Assembly (NCBI GenBank): GCA_040506705.1
Contig: JBEVWG010000054.1
Location: forward strand, 1 to 64,000
Direction: 5' to 3'
Origin: Thiodiazotropha sp040506705
GTDB lineage: Bacteria > Pseudomonadota > Gammaproteobacteria > Chromatiales > Chromatiaceae
Length of the DNA: 64,000 bases
Position numbers and translations under genes: made by a program
Shown here: in pieces, positions 45,765-54,731 of the stretch
Layout: each line of letters begins with the position of its first letter
Numbering within the stretch: the stretch's first letter is position 1
Notes under the pieces: model-generated
The model's database searches: none
Seen by the model: only the letters and a program-made list of their open reading frames with translations
What the model was told of the DNA's origin: nothing

Positions 45765-46423
45765 AGTATGCATCTCCTTTTTATATAATTTGATTGGCAT
45801 TCTCCCGTAATATTTTTATCGGATCAAAGCAAATTAAATTCAACGTTGTTTTATTAATATTGTTAAATAAAAATTGACATATGGGTAGTTTGAATAGTGA
45901 AATGGCGCACACTTGCAGATATAGTCTAACGTTTAGCAGTTATTTGGTTATGCATAAACGCTTAAGATTTCTTAATCAGATCTTAGATTATTATTTTCAA
46001 GGTAGCCTTAAACATTGCATGTACGGAAGCTGCTAAACATTACGGAGAGAAAGAGGGATCTTCTGTATGGACAAGTGAGTATGCTGTATTTTATTAACCC
46101 CTCACTAACCAACATGTCTTATACGGACATCTTGTATAGACAAAGTTGGAGATTCCTCTTGCATCGTATAGCAAATTTAATAGCTATATACATATCTTCT
46201 CTTCACCGCACACTGTTCCCTCATCTTCCAAGATTATTGAGAGACGCTCATAAGATAGCGTCCACTTTATCAGAACTCTTTATTCTCTCTATCCTGGGGA
46301 TCATCGACTCTGATTTTTTTACATTTAATATTTCCACTGGCTCGCCCCCTCATCTGCAGTCTGATTTTTAGGGCCTGAGCTATATAAAATAACAATTAAC
46401 CTCTTCAAGGCAGGAGAAACAGC
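45765..46423. other. AT-rich spacer between carbonic anhydrase and sensor genes
   Basis: A 659-bp stretch without a supportable gene. A plus-strand TTGACA (45874-45879) with TGAAAT 18 bp further (45898-45903) is a possible promoter, about 520 bases before the sensor gene. TAAGAT and ATCTTA (45963-45968, 45980-45985) are inverted. A motif like TGTATGGACAAG recurs three times between 46064 and 46145. An open frame at 46015-46371 lacks a ribosome site and family features. Confidence 0.4.
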
Positions 46424-47500
46424 ATGGCAGAAAGCAGTCAAGTACGTTTCGGTATATTTTTTAAAATGTCCCTAGTTATGGTGCTCGTAGCAGCGCTACC
46501 TCTCGGTCTGGTTTGGTATATCAGTCACTCTGCGAGTGAAGAAGCGATCAGCCTTGATGTTAATAATCGTCTGGCATCCACAGCAGATCAATTGCAAGGC
46601 TTTGTAGAGAGCTGGGTCGATATGAATGCTCGCATCATAGGACAAAATTCTAAATTCCCCGATATGATCAGCATGGATGGTATGCGTCAAAAGAAGGGAT
46701 TGGAAACCATAGTTGACACCTATCAGTGGATATACCTTGCTTTTACGACAGACATCAATGGTCAGAATATCTCCCGCAGTGACGATAAAAACCTGAAAGA
46801 CTACAGTGATCGTCACTATGTCCGCCAAGTTCTGGGTGGAAAGGAGCTGGGGCAGCAGGTATTAATCAGCAAAACCAATGGTAAGCCTGCTCTGGTCATC
46901 TCCAGTGCCATTACTGACGATGATAAGCGCACTAAAGGCGTGCTGGCCATCGGCATGTCATTGGATGATATCTCAAAGAAAGTTGCTACGACTCGTTTTG
47001 GTGAGACCGGTTACGCAATTCTACTGGATCAAGAAGGTAAAGTGATCTCCCACATCAACAAGGAGTTTACAAGTAAACGCACAAGCCTGACTGATCATCC
47101 TGGATACAATGCTCTGATGTTGAGCAACAAAGAATCAATAGTTTATACCAATGATGAAGGTGAAAAGGTATTTTGCCAGATCAGAAAAACGGGGCATGGC
47201 TGGATTCTATTGGTGCAACAGGACTATGACGAGGCATTTTCAGCTTTGAGTCAATACAACAAAAAGACACAGTTACTGATGGCCATAAGCCTCGCTGTAA
47301 TCCTTTTGGTTGCCTTCCTGATTTCACGTCAATTGACACAACCAATACGTCATTTGACCACTGCAGCAGATGCTATAAGTCGTGGCGATTTTGGTTTCAC
47401 TATCAACGGTACTTCCCGTACTGATGAACTGGGTGCATTGGCAAGATCAGTAGAACGCCTTGGCAACAGTGTCAGAGTGGCAATGGACAGGTTTAGTTGA
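46424..47500 (+). CDS. dCache-HAMP sensor without output domain
   Basis: A 358-aa membrane protein. Order: cytoplasmic N-terminus, helix 1 (about 13-31), periplasmic double Cache domain (about 35-280, with the DRHYVRQVLGG and GETGYAILLDQEGKVISH stretches of the two lobes), helix 2 (about 286-304) and a HAMP domain (305-357). The protein stops right after HAMP, with no kinase, GGDEF or methyl-accepting domain. AGGAG precedes the ATG. The next gene starts 30 bp downstream and probably works with it. Confidence 0.85.
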   Translation: MAESSQVRFGIFFKMSLVMVLVAALPLGLVWYISHSASEEAISLDVNNRLASTADQLQGFVESWVDMNARIIGQNSKFPDMISMDGMRQKKGLETIVDTYQWIYLAFTTDINGQNISRSDDKNLKDYSDRHYVRQVLGGKELGQQVLISKTNGKPALVISSAITDDDKRTKGVLAIGMSLDDISKKVATTRFGETGYAILLDQEGKVISHINKEFTSKRTSLTDHPGYNALMLSNKESIVYTNDEGEKVFCQIRKTGHGWILLVQQDYDEAFSALSQYNKKTQLLMAISLAVILLVAFLISRQLTQPIRHLTTAADAISRGDFGFTINGTSRTDELGALARSVERLGNSVRVAMDRFS

Positions 47501-47530
47501 TAGATAGCATTCGCATTTTGGGAGAGTAAT

Positions 47531-48136
47531 ATGGTCGACGGAGGTATTCTGGACCATCGTAAATTCATCAAGGCATTAATCACTCTATGCCGGGATAGAT
47601 CCAGTGGTACGGTATTTTACAACCTTGAAAGTGGCGTATCCGCGAGAATGGTCTTAAACCAAGGTGTGATCACTTGGGTGGCATGTGGTGAGCTTAGAGG
47701 TGAAGAAGCGATAGATGCAATTCGTTTAATCGATAAAGGCAGAATGAGCTTCAATCCATCACTAAAACTTACAATCGGTAAGCAGCGCCTCCCGACAACA
47801 CCTGAGATACTCAGAGAGATCAACACCCGGGACTTTAACAGCGAAGCTATCGACCAACCCCAAAAAACAGCTGCCTCCTCACCTGATAATAGTGGAGTTA
47901 CAACGGGTAACTCCTTCAGCAGAGAAGATATATGTAAAGTTGTTGTAGAGGAATCTATAGAATATATCGGGCCAATCGCCAAGGTGCTCTGCGCCGATTA
48001 TATGAAATCCATGCCCGCTCAAATCGATGTAAGAAATATCCGTAAATTGATTGATTCCATGACTATGGATATCAACGATGAGGTTAAAGGTAGAGTATTC
48101 AAGAATCGTATCAGAGAAATATTGAAGATAGAGTAA
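47531..48136 (+). CDS. DUF4388-like cytoplasmic protein, partner of the sensor
   Basis: A 201-aa soluble protein. The first 100 residues (KFIKALITLCRDRSSGTVFY ... GVITWVACGELRGEEAIDAI) resemble the DUF4388 fold found in gliding and signalling proteins. A Ser/Thr-rich linker follows, then a helical C-terminal domain (about 130-200, VEESIEYIGPIAKVLCADYM). Co-transcribed with the output-less sensor; the pair could form one signalling unit. Family match is by pattern only. Confidence 0.65.
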   Translation: MVDGGILDHRKFIKALITLCRDRSSGTVFYNLESGVSARMVLNQGVITWVACGELRGEEAIDAIRLIDKGRMSFNPSLKLTIGKQRLPTTPEILREINTRDFNSEAIDQPQKTAASSPDNSGVTTGNSFSREDICKVVVEESIEYIGPIAKVLCADYMKSMPAQIDVRNIRKLIDSMTMDINDEVKGRVFKNRIREILKIE

Positions 48137-48590
48137 GACCATCTGTCCATTCATCACTTTCACTAATGAACCATCAACAACATCTCTGGTAGATTTATAG
48201 ATGGACGAGCCTTTAAGGGATGAAAATCGCTAAAATAGCAGGCCTACTCTAACTCACTTTCGATCAAACTTTATTAATTAACTGACCGGATGGTGATGCA
48301 GTATGTTGAACAGGTGCTTTCCCCTCCCCCCTTTCTCCTCAGTAAGATCAATTCATAATGAGCTGCACACAGGGTTTGTGAATATGTCACTCCCTCTCAG
48401 GTAATAGTAACAAATACTCTACCTCTCCCTGTTCTAGACTATCCCAGGAACAGAGGATCTAAAGCTGATTACCTACCGTTGGCTTACATTCAGAGTATGA
48501 CTTTATATACTGAGCTACCGGTAAACATATTCTCTGCCACTAGTCAGCATTATCGACTTTTTCAGAAACTTGCAACTATGGAGAAGCAAG
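48137..48590. other. Spacer with a 24-nt pyrimidine tract, no gene
   Basis: About 450 bp without a convincing reading frame. The only notable feature is an uninterrupted C/T run at 48317-48340. No repeat or clear promoter was recognised. Confidence 0.45.
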
Positions 48591-48926
48591 ATGAATAGTC
48601 AAAAGAGAATCCTATTCAGCTGTTTACTTTGTATCATATCTACCGCTTATGCTGGGGCAGAAGCACTTACGTCCTCTATAAGTGAATGGCAAATCAGACG
48701 ACTGATGCAGCCCACACAGAGTGAAGTTAGCGCTGAGTCTGATGGAGAGATCGTTATCTATGATAAGTTGACTGATAGGCAGGTCAGCAAGGCAATGGAT
48801 AAACATTTTAGTCGAATCGAAGCTATGATGTTTACCAGCATTGTCATTACTGACAACACGGGAAAACCTAAAGTGGACGCCATTACCGGAGAGTTGATTG
48901 TAGAGAATGATGGCTGTGACGACTGA
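48591..48926 (+). CDS. Small exported protein, unknown function
   Basis: A 111-aa protein with a signal peptide (about residues 1-23, ending AYAGAEA). GGAG lies seven bases before the ATG I use; a start seven codons earlier lacks this. The mature part is polar, with a QPTQSEVSAESDGEI stretch and an acidic Cys-containing end NDGCDD. I recognise no family. It converges on dnaE with only seven bases between the stop codons. Confidence 0.65.
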   Translation: MNSQKRILFSCLLCIISTAYAGAEALTSSISEWQIRRLMQPTQSEVSAESDGEIVIYDKLTDRQVSKAMDKHFSRIEAMMFTSIVITDNTGKPKVDAITGELIVENDGCDD

Positions 48927-48933
48927 TAAGCCA

Positions 48934-51900
48934 TCATCGACTGGTCGCCGCCGATTGACCATTGGACGGCGGCCTCTGAGCTACTGATTGCCGATATCCG
49001 ACCGTTACCGACCCTGGACCGAAAAGCTGCTCGAGACGTCGCAGCAACTCATCGGTGGGATTGACCCGCCACTCCTGCCCCAACTGTATATCAGCTGAGG
49101 CGAGTAGGTTCTGATATCTGAGCCTCACCCCTGTGGTTCCTCCCTGAAATGGCGCAAGAACCTGATGAAGTTTTGTACATATCTCAGCAGGTTCATCCTG
49201 ATTGGCCTGCATATTGACGTTCAACACCCGTGCATAGTGGGAGCGGGCCTGCTCGAAAGTAAGCAGATTATCGGCACGGATGCTTAGTCCCCCGCGAAAT
49301 TCGTCATAATTGAGCATACCGGAGACTACAAGAATTTTGTCTGCCGAGACCAATTCCCTGTGTTGTTCGTAGGCTTCATTGAACAGAGTGCATTCGATAC
49401 GGCCGCTACGATCATCCAGCACCAGGGTACCCATACGACCACGCTGGGTCTGACGATGGCTGGCGGTAACCACCAGACCACTCACCACTACCGGAACCCC
49501 TCTGCGTCGATGCCCACCTGCTGGCGCATCATCGAGGCTCAGATTTCCAATGCGATTACTGCAGATATGACCCAACTCATCAATGTATCGGTCGATCGGA
49601 TGGCCGGTGAGATAGAGTCCAAGCGTCTCTTTCTCCCCCTGAAGACGCTGCTCCTCCTCCCACTCATCTATATCTTTTGGAATAACCTGTGTGTGACTCG
49701 CTTCTGCCGGTTGTGGATCCCCTATACCAAACAGATCATTTTGACCTACCGCCTCCATGGCGTGGTGCTGCTCAGCCAATTTCAGCGCCAGGGGCAGTTG
49801 TAACATCAGGGTTGCCCGGTTCGCCCCCAAGCCATCAAGCGCACCGGCACGAATCAGCGATTCCAATACCCGGCGGTTGACCTTACGCAGATCGATACGT
49901 CGACAGAATCCAAAGATATCGTCAAAGGATCCGTTTTGTTCCCGTTCCAGGATCACTGACTCGATTGCAGACTCTCCAACACCTTTGATTGCCCCCAAAC
50001 CGTAGACCACGGTTTGATCATCAATCGCGGTGAATTTGTATTGGGAGAGATTGACTTGTGGCGCCTCCACCTTCAACTTCATGCGACGGCACTCTTCGAT
50101 CAATGGCACCACTTTGTCGGTGTTGTCCATATCAGCGGAGCAGACCGCAGCCATAAAGGCGGCTGGGTAGTGAGCCTTGAGCCACATGGTCTGATAGGAG
50201 ACCAGGGCATAGGCTGCCGAGTGAGATTTATTGAAACCGTAACCGGCAAACTTTTCCATCAGGTCGAAGATATAGGTTGCGGTCTCCTCTTCAACACCGC
50301 GCTCCACTGCACCCTTTCTGAAAATCTCCCCCTGTTTGGCCATCTCCTCCGGTTTCTTTTTACCCATTGCACGTCGCAACAGATCTGCGCCACCAAGTGA
50401 GTATCCGGCAAGCACCTGAGCAATCTGCATGACCTGCTCCTGGTAGAGAATCACGCCGTAAGTGGGCTTGAGGATCGGTTCCAGATCAGGGTGGGGATAG
50501 GCGACTGCAGCGCGACCATGTTTACGATCGATAAAGTCATCCACCATGCCTGACTGCAATGGCCCCGGCCGGAACAGTGCAACCAAAGCAGTGATATCAT
50601 CAAAGCAGTCGGGTTGAAGCTTTTTAATCAACTCCTTCATGCCTCGGGATTCCAACTGGAAAACCGCTGTTGTCTCTGCACTTTTTAAAAGCTTGAATGA
50701 AGCACTGTCATCCATTGGGATAAGGTTGATATCCACCGCTTCAAGATCTTGCTTGTCCCGTACGGCATTTACCGCCTTCAGTGCCCAATCAACGATGGTC
50801 AGGGTACGCAGGCCAAGAAAGTCGAATTTGACCAGCCCCACCTTCTCCACATCATCCTTATCGAACTGGGTAACCAGTCCCTCCCCATTTGCTTCACAAT
50901 AGAGTGGCGTGAAATCGGTCAGCAGTCCGGGAGATATCACCACGCCACCAGCATGCTTGCCGGCATTGCGTGCGCAACCCTCAAGCTTTTTCGCCATATC
51001 GATGAGCTCACCCACCTCCTCATCAGACGCATAGGACTGCTTTAGGTCATCGCTCTCTTTCAGCGCCTTATCAAGGGTCATTCCGATCTCAAAGGGAATC
51101 ATCTTCGCCACTCGATCGGTAAAACCATAGGGGTGACCCAGCACACGTCCCACATCCCGTACTACAGCCTTGGCCGCCATGGAGCCATAGGTAATGATCT
51201 GGGAAACCGAGTCCCTTCCATAGCGCCGCGCCACATAGTCGATAACCTGATCCCGCTTATCCATGCAGAAATCCACATCGAAGTCAGGCATGGAGACACG
51301 CTCTGGATTGAGAAATCTCTCAAATAGCAATTCGTGTTCAATGGGGTCAAGATCGGTAATCTTCAGGGCATAGGCAACCAGTGATCCGGCACCGGAACCA
51401 CGTCCGGGGCCGACAGGGATATCATTATCCTTTGCCCACTGGATGAAGTCGGCAACGATCAAAAAGTAGCCGGGAAAACCCATGCTATTGATGACATCCA
51501 GCTCTATCTGTAAGCGCTCATCATAAACCTTGCGCTGCTCTGAAAAATCAGAGGATTCAATATCGAATATATGCTTCAGGCGCCAGTCGAGCCCTTTGCG
51601 GGACTCCTCCTCCAGAAAGGCAGCAATTGTCATGCCCTCAGGAATAGGGAAATCGGGTAGAAAGTTCTTACCCAAGGTCAACTCGATGGTGCAACGCTTA
51701 GCGATCTCCACGCTATTTTGCAGTGCTTCAGGGATATCTGAAAACAGCGCCTGCATCTCTTGCGGGGTTCGTAGATACTGCTGGTCGCTATAGTTCTTCG
51801 GCCGTCTCGGATCGTCAATGGTCCGTCCCTCATGGATACAGACCCGTACCTCATGGGCATCGAAGTCACCCTGTCTGATAAAGTGGGTATCGTTGGTGGC

Positions 51901-52488
51901 GACCACAGGCACACCAAAGTCTGTAGCAAGCGCCACACTCTCATGCAGACAACGCTCCTCATCAGGCCGGCCGGTACGGTGCAACTCCAGATAGTAGCGA
52001 TCTCCAAACAGTTCCAGCCACTCTTTAAGCAGCGTCTCTGCCAAAGCCCGGTTGTCAGCCAACAGCGCTCGACCTACGTCCCCATAACGTCCTGCAGAGA
52101 GTGCAATCAACCCTTCAGCACTACCGGTCAACCACTCTTTTTCCATCAGTGGACGTCCCAGATGCTGCCCCTCCCGATAACTGCGGGAGACCAGCCGGGT
52201 CAGATTCTTGTAGCCCGCCTGGTTCTGCACCAGCAACACCAGTCGATGGGGAGCATTAACATCCTCAGGATTGCGAATCCAGGCATCCACACCTGCAATC
52301 GGCTTTATCCCGGCAGCCAGCGCCGCCTGGTAGAAACGAACCAGAGCAAAGAGATTGGATTGATCAGTAAGTGCCACCGCAGGCATACCAGCGTCTGCCA
52401 CCTGCTTGACAAGTGGTTTAACCCTCACCAGGCCGTCGACCAGCGAATATTCAGAATGAACGCGAAGATGTACGAAACTCGCTGACAT
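48934..52488 (-). CDS. dnaE: DNA polymerase III subunit alpha
   Basis: An 1184-aa replicative polymerase (E. coli 1160). Order: PHP domain (FVHLRVHSEYSLVDGL), palm with PVGPGRGSGAGSLVAYAL and catalytic acids in MPDFDVDFCMD, fingers, helix-hairpin-helix region, OB fold (VPVVVSGLVVTASHRQTQRGRMGTL) and the tau-binding C-terminus. No nearby lpxB, rnhB or accA: in enterics dnaE lies next to accA, here they are 12 kb apart. Confidence 0.97.
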   Translation of the reverse strand: MSASFVHLRVHSEYSLVDGLVRVKPLVKQVADAGMPAVALTDQSNLFALVRFYQAALAAGIKPIAGVDAWIRNPEDVNAPHRLVLLVQNQAGYKNLTRLVSRSYREGQHLGRPLMEKEWLTGSAEGLIALSAGRYGDVGRALLADNRALAETLLKEWLELFGDRYYLELHRTGRPDEERCLHESVALATDFGVPVVATNDTHFIRQGDFDAHEVRVCIHEGRTIDDPRRPKNYSDQQYLRTPQEMQALFSDIPEALQNSVEIAKRCTIELTLGKNFLPDFPIPEGMTIAAFLEEESRKGLDWRLKHIFDIESSDFSEQRKVYDERLQIELDVINSMGFPGYFLIVADFIQWAKDNDIPVGPGRGSGAGSLVAYALKITDLDPIEHELLFERFLNPERVSMPDFDVDFCMDKRDQVIDYVARRYGRDSVSQIITYGSMAAKAVVRDVGRVLGHPYGFTDRVAKMIPFEIGMTLDKALKESDDLKQSYASDEEVGELIDMAKKLEGCARNAGKHAGGVVISPGLLTDFTPLYCEANGEGLVTQFDKDDVEKVGLVKFDFLGLRTLTIVDWALKAVNAVRDKQDLEAVDINLIPMDDSASFKLLKSAETTAVFQLESRGMKELIKKLQPDCFDDITALVALFRPGPLQSGMVDDFIDRKHGRAAVAYPHPDLEPILKPTYGVILYQEQVMQIAQVLAGYSLGGADLLRRAMGKKKPEEMAKQGEIFRKGAVERGVEEETATYIFDLMEKFAGYGFNKSHSAAYALVSYQTMWLKAHYPAAFMAAVCSADMDNTDKVVPLIEECRRMKLKVEAPQVNLSQYKFTAIDDQTVVYGLGAIKGVGESAIESVILEREQNGSFDDIFGFCRRIDLRKVNRRVLESLIRAGALDGLGANRATLMLQLPLALKLAEQHHAMEAVGQNDLFGIGDPQPAEASHTQVIPKDIDEWEEEQRLQGEKETLGLYLTGHPIDRYIDELGHICSNRIGNLSLDDAPAGGHRRRGVPVVVSGLVVTASHRQTQRGRMGTLVLDDRSGRIECTLFNEAYEQHRELVSADKILVVSGMLNYDEFRGGLSIRADNLLTFEQARSHYARVLNVNMQANQDEPAEICTKLHQVLAPFQGGTTGVRLRYQNLLASADIQLGQEWRVNPTDELLRRLEQLFGPGSVTVGYRQSVAQRPPSNGQSAATSR

Positions 52489-52632
52489 GTCTCACCAAAG
52501 ATTTGTCGATGACACAGATGCTGCTGCGATTATCACAATCAGCAGCGATTTATCACCTGGATTCGGACTCGCTATTCTAACCTGAATCGGACTCAAAATA
52601 TGAGTCTGTATTGACAGATTTTCAATTTCAAA

Positions 52633-52672
52633 TTTGAGCCACTACATAGTGCGCAGGATGTAGTGGCTCAAA
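52633..52672. other. Perfect 15-bp hairpin between GGDEF gene and dnaE
   Basis: A stem of fifteen uninterrupted pairs (52633-52647 with 52658-52672) has a 10-nt loop AGTGCGCAGG. A smaller GACTCA/TGAGTC stem lies at 52590-52606. No long T-run follows on the minus strand, so it is either a weak terminator for the GGDEF gene or a remnant of a mobile palindrome. The rest of the 276-bp spacer shows nothing clear. Confidence 0.6.
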
Positions 52673-52764
52673 ATACCTGGATATCATTCCCCATAGGTTC
52701 AATAACTTATCTTCACCACACAGAAAAGCACGACGAACACAGTGATAACAGGAGTCTCATCTAA

Positions 52765-53919
52765 TCAAATTTTTACAGCACAGAATCTATTTCGTCCCTG
52801 GCGTTTCGCCTCGTATAGAGCCTCGTCTGCTGCTTTGAGAAGAACTTTACCTGCAATTCTGTGATTTGGAACAGTGCAGGCGATTCCGATAGAACAACTG
52901 ATTGGAGAACTTCCTTCTCCCCAGCTGGGTGAAATCTCTGAGATGGCCTGTAGCAGAGATTGTGCAATGGCCGATGACGTTTTCTCATCCGTGTCCGGCA
53001 GCAGGATCAGGAACTCTTCCCCGCCAAACCTCACAACAGTATCGGTGACCCGTTGCACTTTTTGTCTAAGCACTGAAGAGCTCTCCTTCAGACAAATATC
53101 ACCTGACAAATGTCCATACTTGTCATTGATTGATTTGAAATGATCGAGATCGATCATCAGCAGACTCAAGGGTATCTGCAGGCGACTGCATCGCGACCAC
53201 TCTTCAATAAAGTGTCCATTAAAGTACATACGATTGTAAAGCCCGGTGAGTGGGTCAGTGATACTGAGTTTTTCCAACTCTAGCGCACGATCTTCAGCTT
53301 CTTTTTTACTCCTGATTGCAGCCCAATAGTCTCTTCTTGAAACACGCGCAGCCTCAATCACATAGATCGTAGAAAAGAAGGCCAACACGGCAAGTAAATG
53401 ATCTTCCTCTCCAAAAAAGAACAGCCCGATGGTTATGGTAGGAACGTAGATCAATAATGGGTAGATAGTGCTGGTGAAAAAAGAGATGCTGAGAATTGCC
53501 GTACCACCAAGAGCAAACGCTGCAAGGATAACCATATAAGGGTAATGTAACTCTTTGTATAGACTGCCATAAATGACCCAAGCAGACATCACCCCCCAGT
53601 GGAGGGCGCTGAATAGAATCATCCCAACAAGTATGCGGTACCTTTGCCTGGGGTTAGCTGAAGGGTCTGCTCTGAAAAGTATGTAGTGAATACCGCGGGC
53701 TACAGCGGTTGCGCCAAACAGAAGGGTGTTTGCGTAGAAGAACAGTGGGGTGCCCTCGTCGATCCCAACCCATAATGCAGAGATCACCCAAACCCCCAGG
53801 TAGATAACTATGCCGCCACGGGCACGAAGGGTCAGGTCTTTGTATGCCTGTAGCTGTAAACTGGTAGGATCCTGCATATAGTCGAAACCCTGAGGATGGT
53901 AGGCGCTTCGCTCCTCCAT
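52765..53919 (-). CDS. Membrane diguanylate cyclase (GGDEF)
   Basis: A 384-aa protein with six hydrophobic segments (about 36-190), a short coiled linker and a GGDEF domain (about 215-384). The active site is GGEEF (299-303), expected to make cyclic di-GMP, and the inhibitory I-site RVTD is at 290-293, five residues before it, so product feedback is likely. The N-terminal membrane domain is of a type I cannot assign. The next gene downstream is dnaE. Confidence 0.92.
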   Translation of the reverse strand: MEERSAYHPQGFDYMQDPTSLQLQAYKDLTLRARGGIVIYLGVWVISALWVGIDEGTPLFFYANTLLFGATAVARGIHYILFRADPSANPRQRYRILVGMILFSALHWGVMSAWVIYGSLYKELHYPYMVILAAFALGGTAILSISFFTSTIYPLLIYVPTITIGLFFFGEEDHLLAVLAFFSTIYVIEAARVSRRDYWAAIRSKKEAEDRALELEKLSITDPLTGLYNRMYFNGHFIEEWSRCSRLQIPLSLLMIDLDHFKSINDKYGHLSGDICLKESSSVLRQKVQRVTDTVVRFGGEEFLILLPDTDEKTSSAIAQSLLQAISEISPSWGEGSSPISCSIGIACTVPNHRIAGKVLLKAADEALYEAKRQGRNRFCAVKI

Positions 53920-54731
53920 GCACTTTTACTGGAGCGTTTCAGCAAACTAATCGCAATCGCGGCACTATAGATCGATTGCAGGGTTCGTATGAGTTTGCAT
54001 CTCATATGGTATTAAGGAACATCTGAATAAGTCCAGACCGAACAGAGTGTCGACCAAAATGGTCCGATTCGAGGTGCAGGCCGATGGTAATAGCCCGCTA
54101 CTGCGAGGTTCTTTAACGCCGAAATGGCACATTCTGGCAGCAAGATTTCGGTTCACAACTTTTTCAGTGTTTCCTCAAGTATGGACTATTTATAGAGCTG
54201 TGCAAATTTTCACTTATGCGAATACAACAGCTACTACCAGGGCCTGTTAACACTTATCCAGATCCCAAGGGCAATCAATAGACAATCATAACTGTCACTT
54301 ATAGCGAATCAGTCAATTGAGATGTTATAGTGATGCAATGAATAACCTCTTAAAGAGCCTATAATCAATTCCAGATCGAGTGTTTGTTGAGATAAATGGC
54401 TCTGGTTCAAGATACAAAGTGCACTAAATAGTCCACTATTAAAAAGCTTTTTAACGAACAACCAAAGGGTACCCACTAAATCGCTTTCAAGAAGTTTTCT
54501 AGCAGCAATTACCAACCGGCATTATTAAGGGCACCTCTATTAATTATTGAAGCAACGGAAATAAATCTGTCCGCTGGATCTTTATTTATTTCAGAACAAT
54601 AATACTTACATAAAACGATAGAATCTCAGGAGAAATTTGAACAATTTAAATATCTCTAATCTGAAAAAATTAGTTTAAAAAAGTTGAGGTAGTCGTATCA
54701 TTTTTTTTTGCGCTTTCGCTAGTCTCTCCAG
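53920..54731. other. Repeat-rich spacer between two GGDEF genes
   Basis: An 812-bp stretch with no supportable gene. It holds a MITE-like element (54016-54174) and a single end-like sequence AGGGCCTGTTAACAC (54239-54253) that matches the tip of the 272-bp element at 43876. The part from 54530 is AT-rich, with a T run near 54700 close to the stop of the next gene. Confidence 0.55.
54016..54174. mobile_element. MITE-like element, imperfect terminal repeats
   Basis: The left tip GGAACATCTGAATAAG (54016-54031) and the complement of the right tip (54159-54174, CTTTTTCAGTGTTTCC) agree at 12 of 16 positions. The 159-bp interior has no coding sequence. No exact target duplication is seen. Probably an old, decayed non-autonomous element. 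Confidence 0.45.

Noticed and set aside
45963..45985. TAAGAT/ATCTTA inverted repeat as an operator
   Set aside because: Short, AT-rich and likely by chance in this spacer; no promoter is positioned around it.
46015..46371. 118-codon frame between carbonic anhydrase and the sensor gene
   Set aside because: No ribosome site, AT-rich composition, no recognisable domain, and it contains the small TGTATGGACAAG-like repeats.
54047..54515. Short frames in the spacer between the GGDEF genes
   Set aside because: Under 70 codons, without ribosome sites, and overlapping mobile-element sequence.
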